Positions 21,612 through 29,182 of a stretch of 42,319 bases of DNA are shown here, piece by piece. Below the pieces are notes generated by a model. The model ran no database searches, had not been told where the DNA came from, and saw only the letters and a program-made list of their open reading frames with translations. The stretch covers positions 1 through 42,319 of the forward strand of contig JABAQT010000095.1 of NCBI GenBank assembly GCA_019187195.1. The letters run 5' to 3'. Numbering within the stretch: the first letter of the stretch is position 1; every line of letters starts with the position of its first letter. The stretch comes from Bryobacteraceae bacterium (GTDB lineage: Bacteria > Acidobacteriota > Terriglobia > Bryobacterales > Bryobacteraceae). Both the position numbers and the translations under genes were made by a program.

Positions 21612-22501
21612 CCCGTTCGCTGCCGCGCAACTACCTCGAATACGCCGCCGTCCGGTTTCTTCTCGCTCTGCTCGCCCACACTCCCAAACGCGCCGCGTTC
21701 GCCATTGCGCGGGGCGCCACCCGATTGCTCGACCTCGCCCTGCCGCGCTTGCGGCACAGCGCCCTGCGCAATCTCGAATTCGCCTATCCAGGCCTCGGCC
21801 CGAAGGCTCGCCATGACATCATTGACGGCGTGTTCCGATCGATCGCCCGCCTGCTGGTGGTATTTTCGCGGTTCCCCACCCTCGATATCAGCAACATCGG
21901 GGAGTGGGTGCGCAACGAGGGCTTCGAGCATTACATCGAGGCCCGCGCCAAGGGCAAGGGCGTGCTTTTCTATACGGCGCACCTCGGCAACTGGGAACTG
22001 AGCGCTTTCGCCCATGCCATCATCGCCCTTCCGATGCACGTCATCGTGCGTCCGCTCGACAATCCCCTGCTCGACGCGCTCGCCGCCCGCTACCGGACCG
22101 CGTCGGGCAACTCCCTCATCGGAAAGCGGGACGCCCGCCCCATATTGAAGGCTCTCGCCGCCAATGAAGCAGTGGGAATACTGGCCGACCAGAACGCCGG
22201 GCCGCGGGAGGGCGTCTTCGTCGAGTTCTTCGGGCGCTATGCCTGCGCTCACACGGGCTTTGCCCGCATCGCGGCCCGCGCCGAAACAACGGTCATCCCC
22301 GGCTATGCGCTGTGGTCCGAGCAGGAGCAGCGCTACATCCTGCGCTTCTACCCGCCCATCGAGATGACGGGCGATCCGCGCACCGATACCCAGCGCCTCC
22401 ACAACCAGTTGGAGTCCGTCATCCGCCAGTATCCCGACCAGTGGCTGTGGATCCATCGCCGCTGGAAGACCCGCCCGCCCGGCGAACCGCCCCTCTACTG
22501 A
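21608..22501 (+). CDS. LpxL/HtrB-type lysophospholipid acyltransferase
   Basis: The 297-residue inner-membrane enzyme belongs to the family that adds secondary acyl chains to Kdo-lipid A or related lipids. The signature H-x4-E is His125-Leu-Gly-Asn-Trp-Glu130 in TAHLGNWEL. It is followed by the family blocks VRPLDNPLLD and ILADQNAGPREGVFVEFFG. A hydrophobic N-terminal helix (about 15-30) anchors it. I place the start at TTG 21608, where it overlaps the upstream stop as TTGA and follows TACAAT by 6 bases; an upstream TTG 21560 would add 16 residues unlike the family. Whether the acceptor is lipid A or another lipid cannot be told. Confidence 0.88.
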   Translation: MTRSLPRNYLEYAAVRFLLALLAHTPKRAAFAIARGATRLLDLALPRLRHSALRNLEFAYPGLGPKARHDIIDGVFRSIARLLVVFSRFPTLDISNIGEWVRNEGFEHYIEARAKGKGVLFYTAHLGNWELSAFAHAIIALPMHVIVRPLDNPLLDALAARYRTASGNSLIGKRDARPILKALAANEAVGILADQNAGPREGVFVEFFGRYACAHTGFARIAARAETTVIPGYALWSEQEQRYILRFYPPIEMTGDPRTDTQRLHNQLESVIRQYPDQWLWIHRRWKTRPPGEPPLY

Positions 22502-22513
22502 GTCTGAAGGACC

Positions 22514-23746
22514 ATGCCGCCCGGCAAGTATAATGAAAGTCTGTCCGCGAATCCCAGGACGATCCCTGTTTCCACGCCGCCGGCCGCCGCCCGTTCGAGC
22601 GCGCGTTCTCCTCTGTCCACGCTCGCCTTCTATTCAGCGGGACATTTCGCCGTGGATCTGTACTCATCGGCTCTGGGCGTTTTCCAGCCTCTTCTGGCGA
22701 GCCAGGTGGGCATCAATCTCACCCAGGCAGGGGTGCTTGGGGGCGTGATGGTGTTCGCCGGGTCCGTTATGCAGCCGGTCTACGGCATCCTTTCGGACCG
22801 GTTCCACAGCCGGCTGTTTTCGGTGCTCGCGCCGGCCATCGCCGGGCTGTTCATCTCCGCGCTCGGCCTCGCTCCCAGCTATTCCCTGCTGCTGCTTCTC
22901 GTTTTTCTCGGAGCGTCGGCCGTGGCGTCCTTCCATCCGCAGGCCTCGGTGCGCGCGGCGGCCGAGGTTTCCGGCTCGCGCGGCAAGGCGATGGCGTTCT
23001 TCATCAGCGCGGGCTCGCTCGGCTTCGCCATTGGTCCGACTTACTTCTCCGTCATGCTCGAGCGTTTCGGCCTCAGCCAGAGCTATTGGGCGGCCATTCC
23101 CGGCGTCCTCGTCACTCTCGCTCTGCTGTTCGCGATTCCGGAAACCCACGTCCCCGCGCATCAGCGGCAACGCATCGATTGGGGACCTCTGCGCGCCGTG
23201 TGGAGGCCGCTCTTCCTGCTCTACATGCTGGTCTTTCTGCGTTCCGTCGTGCAGATCAGCTTCACGCAGTTTCTTCCGCTCTATTTGAGCAAGGAACGCG
23301 GCTTCACGTTCCAATCGGCCAGCCTCGCGCTGACGCTCTATTCAACCATGGGCGCCATCGGCGGACTCACGGGCGGCCATCTCGCCGACCGTTTCGGCGG
23401 GCGCAATGTGATCCTCTACAGCATGGCCGGGTCCGTTCCCTTCCTCCTGCTCTTCTTCGAGGCAAGCGGTGGGCTGGCACTCGCCGGGCTCGCCTTCGCC
23501 GGGCTGATCCTGCTGTCCACCAATCCCGTCAACATCGTGATGGCGCAGGAACTCGCACCGGGGCAGTCGGGCACCGTCTCCGCGCTCATGATGGGCTTCG
23601 CCTGGGGCATGGCGGGCATCATCTTCATCCCCCTGGCCGGATTGTTCGCCGATCATTATTCACTGCACCAGGTCCTGCGCTCGTTCGTCCTCTTTCCGGC
23701 GCTCGGATTTCTGCTCGCTTTCCGGCTGCCCAAGGCCGCCCAATGA
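22514..23746 (+). CDS. MFS transporter, fosmidomycin-resistance-like
   Basis: This is a 12-helix major facilitator transporter of 410 residues in the FsmR-like branch. After a 35-residue polar N-terminus come helices starting at LAFYSAGHFAVDLYSSALG. The first inter-helix loop motif is GILSDRFHSR, and the sixth-to-seventh loop ends in VPAHQRQRIDWG. A second copy of the loop reads GHLADRFGGR. The N-terminus is doubtful: ATG 22514 has a poorly spaced AAGGA, and a TATAAT at 22529-22534 lies within the coding frame. Its stop overlaps the queC start as ATGA. That tight link suggests, but does not prove, transport of a deazaguanine precursor or product. Confidence 0.9.
   Translation: MPPGKYNESLSANPRTIPVSTPPAAARSSARSPLSTLAFYSAGHFAVDLYSSALGVFQPLLASQVGINLTQAGVLGGVMVFAGSVMQPVYGILSDRFHSRLFSVLAPAIAGLFISALGLAPSYSLLLLLVFLGASAVASFHPQASVRAAAEVSGSRGKAMAFFISAGSLGFAIGPTYFSVMLERFGLSQSYWAAIPGVLVTLALLFAIPETHVPAHQRQRIDWGPLRAVWRPLFLLYMLVFLRSVVQISFTQFLPLYLSKERGFTFQSASLALTLYSTMGAIGGLTGGHLADRFGGRNVILYSMAGSVPFLLLFFEASGGLALAGLAFAGLILLSTNPVNIVMAQELAPGQSGTVSALMMGFAWGMAGIIFIPLAGLFADHYSLHQVLRSFVLFPALGFLLAFRLPKAAQ
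22529..22534 (+). promoter_or_regulatory. TATAAT inside the 5' end of the MFS gene
   Basis: TATAAT is followed by 6 bases and an in-frame CTG (22541). Nine other genes here keep the same spacing but with ATG, GTG or TTG. Either the MFS protein starts at an unusual CTG, or the element is coincidental and ATG 22514 is used. Confidence 0.3.
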
Positions 23747-24429
23747 AAGCCGTCTGCCTGTTGAGCGGAGGCCTCGACTCCTCGACCTGCCTTGCCTACG
23801 CGCGCCGGGAAGGATTCACCTGCTATGCCCTGTCCATCGATTACGGGCAGCGCCACCGTTTCGAACTCGAGGCCGCCGCCAAAGTCGCGCAATCGCTCGG
23901 CGCGGCCGCCCACCGCACGCTTCGCGCCGACCTGCGCCTGATCGGAGGCTCGGCGCTCACCGCGGAAATAGAGGTGCCCAAGCATCGCGCCTCCGTTGAG
24001 ATGGCCAGTGGAATTCCGGTCACCTATGTTCCGGCCCGCAACACCGTGTTCCTGTCGCTCGCGCTTGCCTGGGCGGAAGTTCTCGAGGCCGCCAGTATCT
24101 TCCTTGGCGTCAACGCCATCGACTATTCCGGCTACCCCGACTGCCGTCCCGAGTTCATCGAGGCTTTCGAACGCATGGCCAACCTGGCCACCAGGGCGGG
24201 CGTGGAAGGGAAGCTGCGCACGAGGATACACACCCCGCTGCTGCATCTTTCCAAGGCGGAAATCGTCAGGCTGGCGGCCGAATTGGGCCTCGATTTTTCT
24301 CTCACCAGCAGTTGCTATGATCCAGGCCCCGGCGGACGTCCCTGTGGCGGCTGCGACTCGTGCCTGCTGCGCCGCAAGGGTTTCGCCGAAGCCAATCTCA
24401 TCGATCCATTGGAGTACCCAGCCCCATGA
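23743..24429 (+). CDS. queC: 7-cyano-7-deazaguanine (preQ0) synthase
   Basis: QueC converts 7-carboxy-7-deazaguanine and ammonia to preQ0 with ATP, on the path to queuosine-modified tRNA. The 228-residue product has the PP-loop ATP motif LLSGGLDSST at residue 6. It also has the family blocks ALSIDYGQRH, VPARNTVFLS and GVNAIDYSGYPDCRPEFI. The zinc site is SCYDPGPGGRPCGGCDSC near the C-terminus, with four cysteines. It overlaps the MFS stop and the following QueE-like start, each as ATGA. The ATG follows the family N-terminus exactly. Confidence 0.97.
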   Translation: MKAVCLLSGGLDSSTCLAYARREGFTCYALSIDYGQRHRFELEAAAKVAQSLGAAAHRTLRADLRLIGGSALTAEIEVPKHRASVEMASGIPVTYVPARNTVFLSLALAWAEVLEAASIFLGVNAIDYSGYPDCRPEFIEAFERMANLATRAGVEGKLRTRIHTPLLHLSKAEIVRLAAELGLDFSLTSSCYDPGPGGRPCGGCDSCLLRRKGFAEANLIDPLEYPAP

Positions 24430-25064
24430 TACTCTCCGAGATCTTCTATTCCATCCAGGGCGAGGGAATGCTCGCCGGAACCCCGGCCGCCTTCCTTTGC
24501 CTGGCGGGAGGCGCGCCGCGCCAGACCTGGCTCCATCCGCCACAACAGCGCTGGAAGCCGGAACCGGAAGAAGACGTCTTCCTCGGCCCCTTGCTGGCGA
24601 AAGTACGCCGCCAGTGGTATGGCCATGCCGTTATCAGCGGCGGTGAGCCGCTCGAGGACACGGAACTCGGGTCGCTCACCAGCGGACTGCGCCGCATCGG
24701 GAACCATGTCACCATCGAGACTTCAGGCTCGGCCACCGCTACCGTGACGTGCGACCTGATGAGCATCAACGTCAGCCTGCGCAATCCGTCCGTCCCCAGA
24801 AAGCCGAAAGAACCCCAGTGGCCGGACTACAGTGTGGATGCCATCCGGCAACTGCTTCGGGACTACGACTACCAGTTGAAATTCAACCTTTCGGACCGCT
24901 CCGAAATGGAAGAAGTGGTGAACCTGGTCAGAGAGGTGGACGCCGAGCGCCACAAGGTTCTGCTTATGCCGGCTGGACCCAAGGCCAAGGACCTGAAACA
25001 GCAGCGCGAGTGGATGATCGAGGCGAGCTTCTTCTTTGGCTACCGGTTCGCTCCGCGTCCATGA
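24426..25064 (+). CDS. QueE-like protein lacking the radical-SAM cysteines
   Basis: The 212-residue product aligns without gaps to the next gene's QueE at its N-terminus: FYSIQGEG is shared, as are SGGEP (SAM-binding type), TIET-x-G, CDLMSI, DYQLKF and KVLLM. However, the cluster motif CNLRCQWC is replaced by GAPRQTWL, so all three cysteines are lost (to Gly, Gln and Leu). The adjacent Asp-Thr has become His-Pro. The C-terminal 14 or so residues of QueE (after SPR) are also missing. It cannot hold the 4Fe-4S cluster and so should not do radical SAM chemistry. An intact frame, conserved core and ATGA overlaps on both sides argue against decay. A regulatory or heterodimer partner of QueE is my inference. 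Confidence 0.85.
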   Translation: MILSEIFYSIQGEGMLAGTPAAFLCLAGGAPRQTWLHPPQQRWKPEPEEDVFLGPLLAKVRRQWYGHAVISGGEPLEDTELGSLTSGLRRIGNHVTIETSGSATATVTCDLMSINVSLRNPSVPRKPKEPQWPDYSVDAIRQLLRDYDYQLKFNLSDRSEMEEVVNLVREVDAERHKVLLMPAGPKAKDLKQQREWMIEASFFFGYRFAPRP

Positions 25065-25741
25065 GGATCGCCGAGGTTTTCTATTCGATCCAGGGCGAGG
25101 GGGTTCTCGCCGGAGTGCCGTCGGTCTTCATCCGCGCTTCGGGCTGCAATCTGCGGTGCCAATGGTGCGACACTCCCTACACTTCCTGGAACCCCGAAGG
25201 AACCGAGTGGAGCCTCGAGCGGATTCTCGAGGCGGTTCGCGCCGATTCGAAAGGCTACACGGTCATCACCGGAGGCGAGCCCATGATTCAGCCGGAGATC
25301 GAACTCCTCACCGGGCGGCTCCTCGAGCTGCGCCAGCATATCACCATCGAGACAGCGGGCACGGTCTTCCGGAACGTGCGGTGTGATCTCATGAGCATCT
25401 CTCCCAAGCTCGCCCATTCCACTCCCTGGGAGGTGGACGGAAGGCTGGCGCGGCAGCATGAGCGGCTCCGCTATCAGCCCGGCGTTCTCCGGCGGTTGAT
25501 CGAAACCTACGATTACCAGCTCAAGTTCGTCGTCCGGCAGAGGGAGGACACCGGGGAGATTGAGCGGATCATCGGTGAGATCGGGGCCGAGCGGAGCAAG
25601 GTTCTCCTGATGGCTGAGGGCATCACTCCCGATCAGGTCCGCGAACGCGCCCAGTGGGTGGTGGAGGCGTGCAAGTCACTGGGCTTCCGCTACTCGCCAC
25701 GCCTGCACGTGGATCTGTGGGGGAACCGGCGCGGGGTGTGA
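25061..25741 (+). CDS. queE: 7-carboxy-7-deazaguanine synthase (radical SAM)
   Basis: QueE rearranges 6-carboxy-tetrahydropterin to 7-carboxy-7-deazaguanine, the step before QueC. The 226-residue product has the intact radical-SAM motif CNLRCQWCDT (C-x3-C-x2-C), the substrate-side opening FYSIQGEGVLAGVPSVF, TGGEP for SAM binding and the family tail RLHVDLWGNRRG. ATG 25061 overlaps the stop of the QueE-like gene. It closes a run of four overlapping genes (MFS, queC, QueE-like, queE). QueD, QueF and the later queuosine genes are not in the window. Confidence 0.96.
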   Translation: MRIAEVFYSIQGEGVLAGVPSVFIRASGCNLRCQWCDTPYTSWNPEGTEWSLERILEAVRADSKGYTVITGGEPMIQPEIELLTGRLLELRQHITIETAGTVFRNVRCDLMSISPKLAHSTPWEVDGRLARQHERLRYQPGVLRRLIETYDYQLKFVVRQREDTGEIERIIGEIGAERSKVLLMAEGITPDQVRERAQWVVEACKSLGFRYSPRLHVDLWGNRRGV

Positions 25742-25752
25742 AGCCCGGAGGG

Positions 25753-25758
25753 TAAAAT
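25753..25758 (+). promoter_or_regulatory. -10 element (TAAAAT) before a cupin gene
   Basis: TAAAAT is followed by exactly 6 bases and ATG 25765. GGAGGG (25747-25752) also lies upstream, but 12 bases from the ATG, too far for normal ribosome binding. A leaderless start is favoured. Confidence 0.45.
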
Positions 25759-25764
25759 CAACAC

Positions 25765-26127
25765 ATGCCCGAACTCATCGCCATCGACGCGAACAAGCTC
25801 CCATGGGAAGAGCGCTTCAACGAACACGTGGGACGTCCGCTCTACCGCAAGAACCTCATCACCGATCCGGTGACAGGAATGGAGGTGCGCCTGGTGCGCT
25901 ACCCCGCCGGATTCCTGAACTCCCTCCACACCCATCCCTGCGCTCATGGCATGTATGTGCTCGAGGGGACGCTGGTCACCAATGCCGGCCGTTTCGGGCC
26001 CGGTTCTTTCGTCTGGTTTCCGGAAGGCATGGCCATGGAGCACGGCGCCACGGCCGAGCAGGATGTCACGGTGCTCTTCATCACCAACAAACCGTTCGAG
26101 ATTCACTACATCGAGAAGAAACCCTAG
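25765..26127 (+). CDS. Small cupin-domain protein
   Basis: The 120-residue single-domain beta-barrel has the cupin metal motif HTHPCAHGMYVLEG, followed by GPGSFVWFPEGMAMEHG, which supplies the second motif's histidine. Cupins of this size act as small dioxygenases, isomerases or ligand sensors; no reaction can be assigned. It sits 23 bases after queE, with its own -10-like element, and converges on a second cupin gene (12-base gap) that belongs to a different subfamily. Confidence 0.8.
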   Translation: MPELIAIDANKLPWEERFNEHVGRPLYRKNLITDPVTGMEVRLVRYPAGFLNSLHTHPCAHGMYVLEGTLVTNAGRFGPGSFVWFPEGMAMEHGATAEQDVTVLFITNKPFEIHYIEKKP

Positions 26128-26139
26128 ATCGCGGGTAGT

Positions 26140-26496
26140 TCATAGGAAGTCTTCCCGCACCGGATGGAATGTATCCACCAGCCGCGCGCTTTCCGAGAGG
26201 AGTTGGATCGAGTGCGGAACGTTTGCGGGAACGGCGAACAGGTCGCCCGGCCCCAATTTCTCCGGTTCGTTTCCGCCGGCGAGGAACAGAATCTCTCCGG
26301 AAGCCACATATGTGGTCTGCTCATGGGGATGCGAATGATGCGGGTCAGGCTCCCGCCATGGCCCTCCACTGAAGTCGATGACCACGGTCATCAAGTCTCC
26401 GGTGCGGAGAATGCGCCGCGCGACACCCGGCCGAACCACGGCGGCGAGCTCGGAGGCGGCGCGCAGGACAGCGGCGGTTTGTTGAGCATGTACCAT
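26140..26496 (-). CDS. Cupin-domain protein
   Basis: The 118-residue cupin has the metal motif DPHHSHPHEQTTYVASGE and a second motif GPGDLFAVPANVPHSI. It resembles small sugar- or carboxylate-binding cupins, but the substrate is unknown. I place the start at ATG 26496 because the frame upstream runs back into the hydrolase gene. A TACGCT (26504-26509) lies 7 bases before this ATG. It is 16 bases after the hydrolase fusion gene, so it may be the last gene of that operon, transcribed also from its own promoter. Confidence 0.8.
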   Translation of the reverse strand: MVHAQQTAAVLRAASELAAVVRPGVARRILRTGDLMTVVIDFSGGPWREPDPHHSHPHEQTTYVASGEILFLAGGNEPEKLGPGDLFAVPANVPHSIQLLSESARLVDTFHPVREDFL

Positions 26497-26503
26497 TGGG
26501 ATC

Positions 26504-26509
26504 AGCGTA
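26504..26509 (-). promoter_or_regulatory. -10-like element (TACGCT) before the minus-strand cupin
   Basis: TACGCT on the minus strand, then 7 bases, then ATG 26496. It matches the TANNNT pattern seen at other starts in this window but is a weak box on its own. Confidence 0.3.
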
Positions 26510-26512
26510 CCT

Positions 26513-28843
26513 CTAACGATACAGGAGATATTTTTCACGAATCGCGAGAAAGGCGCGCAGGGGTTCTTCCTGAAGGGTTTCGATCGCGCGGGGATCGGTT
26601 CCGGCGCGGAAGGCGGCAACGGTCTTCCGGTCCCCTATCAGCTTCTCGCTCTTTTCAAAGGCGATCTTGCCGGGGTAGAGTTTTTCGAGCATCACCGCAA
26701 CCTCCATCCCGAGGCGCGCGCTGTTGAAGCGCTCGCGATCCGTGATGACGAAGCGCACGCCGCGGCAAACCACTCCCTTGAGCGGGGGCGCGGCGGGCGT
26801 AAATACCGTGGGATACATGCGCACGCCCGGGATGTGCCGCGCGTTGAGCCTGGCCGCCAATTCCCTCCCGTCGATCCAATCGGCGCCCACCTGCTCGAAG
26901 GGTGTATCGGTTCCCCTCCCCACGGAGTAGTTCCGCGAATATTCGAGCATGGCGACTCCGGGATAGAGCAGTGCCGCTGTAAGGCTGCGCATGTTCGGCG
27001 AGGGGTTGACCCATGCCAGGTCCGTCGAATCGAGCCAGTCGCCCCGCTGCCAGCCTTTCATCGGCACTACTTGAAGTTTTCCGGCCAACTTGCGCTCGCC
27101 GTGGAACATCCGGGCCATCTCGCCGATGGTCATTCCATGCCGTAACGGCAGGGGAAAGCAGCCGATGAAGGATTCGAGGCCGGGGTCGAGCACCGGCCCT
27201 TCGACGTGTACTCCGGTGATGGGGTTCGGGCGGTCGAGCACGATAAAGGGAATCCCCAGTTTCGACGCCTCTTCCATGGCATTCCATAGGGTGCAGGCAT
27301 AGGTGTAGAAGCGCGCGCCCACATCCTGGATATCGAACACGAGAACGTCCACGTTCCGGAGCATGTCGCGGTCCGGCGCGCGGCGGGCTCCCTTATAGAG
27401 ACTGTGAATAGGGATGCCGGTGGCGGAGTCCCTGGCATCCTCCACATTCTCCTGATCCTCTTTCCCCAGGATGCCGTGTTCCGGGGAGAACAGGGCTACG
27501 AGGTTCACCTTGGCGGCCACCATGCGGTCAATGTTGCGTTTGCCATCGAGCGTGAGGCCAGTATGGTTCGTGATCAGGCCAACCCGTTTGCCGCGCAGCG
27601 GCGCGAAGTTCTCCGACTCGAGGACGTCGATGCCGGTGAGCACCGTTCCGTTGCGCGCCACGGCACGGCGGGCTCCCGGCCCGCTGAGCGTCTCGTTGTA
27701 TCCGGTGAGCGCGACGCCGGGCGTATCCACGCCCAACGCGGCAGCGACCACCGTCGCGACCTTCGAGCGCAACTGGGTCACGGGCGGCCTGCGATGCGGG
27801 TGGACGCTGTTGGTCATCAGGATCACCGCTGTCTTCGTCAGCGGGTCCATCCACAGCGAGGTGCCGGTGAAGCCCGTATGCCCGAACGAACCGATGGGGA
27901 ACAACTCACCGCGGTTCGAGGAAAACGGCGAGTCGATGTCGAAGCCGAGGCCGCGCAGGATTGTCTGATCGGGAGGGGTCTGCGGCTCGGTGAACTTGCG
28001 GATGGTCAGCGGGCTGAGAATGCGCTTCCCCTGAAACTCTCCCTTGTTGAGAATCATGGCGGCAAACCGGGCGAGGTCGCCGGCGGTGGTGAACAGGCCG
28101 GCGTGTCCGGCGACGCCGCCCATGAAGCGCGAGGTTTCATCATGCACGACGCCCCGCAGCGGAGCGCTCATGCCGGGATACTGCTCGGTGGGCGCGATAC
28201 GCGCGCGCAGAGTTGGGGACGGCTTGAATCCGGTGTCCTTCATTCCGAGCGGAAGGAAGATTGCTTCCCTGGCGAACTCGTCAGCCGGTTTGCCGGAAAG
28301 CCGCCGCACGATCTCGCCGAGGAGGATGAAGTTGATGTCGCTATAGATGAACCGCTCGCCCGGTTGCGCGACAGGCTTGTCCACCAGCGCCTTCCGGATG
28401 CCCGTTTCATAGCCGCTCCAGGCGGGGTCGAGGTCGAGGTCCGGACGGAGTCCGGAAAAATGGGTCATCAACTGGCGAATGGTAATGCCGCTTTTTCCGT
28501 GCTGAAATTCGGGGAGATAATCCGTCACCTTACCGGAAATCCGGAATTTGCCCTGTTCGAACAGTTTCATCAGGCTGGCGGTCGTGGCAACGACCTTGGT
28601 GAGCGAGGCCGCATCGAAGATGGTGTCCATTGTCATGGCCTCTCGATTCGGGGTGAGTGCGCGGTCACCGAATGCCTTGCCGTATACCACCTTTCCGCCG
28701 TGCCAAACCACGCACACCGCGCCCGGCGCCTCGCCGTCCGCAATGGCCTTGGTAATTACGTCGTCCAGATTGCCGGCGCCGGCAAATGGTTGTTGAGCCG
28801 CCGCGATGAGGGCGAAGGTCAACAGCAGCGTGGCGGCTCTCAT
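26513..28843 (-). CDS. Fusion of serine beta-lactamase-fold hydrolase and NamZ-type muramidase (DUF1343)
   Basis: The 776-residue exported protein (signal peptide residues 1-16) joins two enzymes. Residues about 25-390 are a class C beta-lactamase/AmiE-like serine hydrolase with Ser80-x-x-Lys83 (ASLTK), Tyr167-Ser-Asp and a late HTG box. Residues about 410-775 are DUF1343, the family of the exo-N-acetylmuramidase NamZ (YbbC), beginning GKRVGLITNHTG and including FSPEHGI, FDIQDVGARFYTY and LDRPNPI. In Bacillus, the neighbours AmiE (YbbE) and NamZ (YbbC) both act in peptidoglycan turnover. A single protein may therefore strip the peptide and release MurNAc. It overlaps the pterin dehydratase gene by 4 bases. 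Confidence 0.9.
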   Translation of the reverse strand: MRAATLLLTFALIAAAQQPFAGAGNLDDVITKAIADGEAPGAVCVVWHGGKVVYGKAFGDRALTPNREAMTMDTIFDAASLTKVVATTASLMKLFEQGKFRISGKVTDYLPEFQHGKSGITIRQLMTHFSGLRPDLDLDPAWSGYETGIRKALVDKPVAQPGERFIYSDINFILLGEIVRRLSGKPADEFAREAIFLPLGMKDTGFKPSPTLRARIAPTEQYPGMSAPLRGVVHDETSRFMGGVAGHAGLFTTAGDLARFAAMILNKGEFQGKRILSPLTIRKFTEPQTPPDQTILRGLGFDIDSPFSSNRGELFPIGSFGHTGFTGTSLWMDPLTKTAVILMTNSVHPHRRPPVTQLRSKVATVVAAALGVDTPGVALTGYNETLSGPGARRAVARNGTVLTGIDVLESENFAPLRGKRVGLITNHTGLTLDGKRNIDRMVAAKVNLVALFSPEHGILGKEDQENVEDARDSATGIPIHSLYKGARRAPDRDMLRNVDVLVFDIQDVGARFYTYACTLWNAMEEASKLGIPFIVLDRPNPITGVHVEGPVLDPGLESFIGCFPLPLRHGMTIGEMARMFHGERKLAGKLQVVPMKGWQRGDWLDSTDLAWVNPSPNMRSLTAALLYPGVAMLEYSRNYSVGRGTDTPFEQVGADWIDGRELAARLNARHIPGVRMYPTVFTPAAPPLKGVVCRGVRFVITDRERFNSARLGMEVAVMLEKLYPGKIAFEKSEKLIGDRKTVAAFRAGTDPRAIETLQEEPLRAFLAIREKYLLYR

Positions 28844-29139
28844 AGCATTTTTTGAGCGGTTTCTTCCAGTTTCGCGGCGAGCCGGACATCGCGCCGGGTA
28901 ATACCGCCGACGTCGTGGCTGATCAGTTCGACGGTTACGCGATTATAGACGTTGCACCACTCCGGATGATGGTTCATGGCTTCGATGGCGAAGGCCGAGG
29001 TGACCATGAACCCCATTGCTCGTGAGAAATCCGGAAAACGGTATTCCTTGTGAAGTTTTCCCGCCTTTACTTCCCAGCCAGGCAGGGGTTCGAGAGCATG
29101 AGCGATCTCCTCGGCGGAGAGCTTTGCGTCCTGGGGCAT
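28840..29139 (-). CDS. phhB: Pterin-4a-carbinolamine dehydratase
   Basis: The 99-residue protein dehydrates 4a-hydroxy-tetrahydrobiopterin, recycling the cofactor of aromatic amino-acid hydroxylases. The active-site signature is complete: E-x3-HHP in EAMNHHPEW, then Tyr, nine residues, His (ISHD) and, eight residues later, Asp. Length and N-terminus (LSAEEIAHALEPLPGWEV) match the family. No phenylalanine hydroxylase is in the window, so it may serve another pterin-using step. Its TGA overlaps the ATG of the hydrolase fusion gene. The start has no clear ribosome-binding site; GAAAAT lies 6 bases upstream. Confidence 0.93.
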   Translation of the reverse strand: MPQDAKLSAEEIAHALEPLPGWEVKAGKLHKEYRFPDFSRAMGFMVTSAFAIEAMNHHPEWCNVYNRVTVELISHDVGGITRRDVRLAAKLEETAQKML

Positions 29140-29182
29140 GTCTCTATTTTCACAGAAATGAGATTAGCCGCATGGGAACGCA

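Noticed and set aside
22529..22541. CTG 22541 as the definite start of the MFS protein.
   Set aside because: Spacing from TATAAT is right, but CTG starts are rare and ATG 22514 is in frame; kept only as an alternative.
23086..23742. Extended N-terminus for queC inside the MFS gene.
   Set aside because: The frame is open, but QueC starts at MKAVCLLSGG and the upstream translation is a shadow of the MFS gene.
24749..25060. Possible N-terminal extension of queE into the QueE-like gene.
   Set aside because: The family N-terminus begins at ATG 25061, which overlaps the previous stop; the upstream part is an out-of-frame reading.
24426..25064. QueE-like gene as a simple pseudogene.
   Set aside because: The frame is intact, core motifs other than the cluster are kept, and both ends are coupled by ATGA overlaps; only comparative data could revive this explanation.
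27404..28855. Plus-strand 483-codon frame opposite the hydrolase-NamZ fusion.
   Set aside because: No family likeness; the minus strand holds both catalytic domains in one frame.
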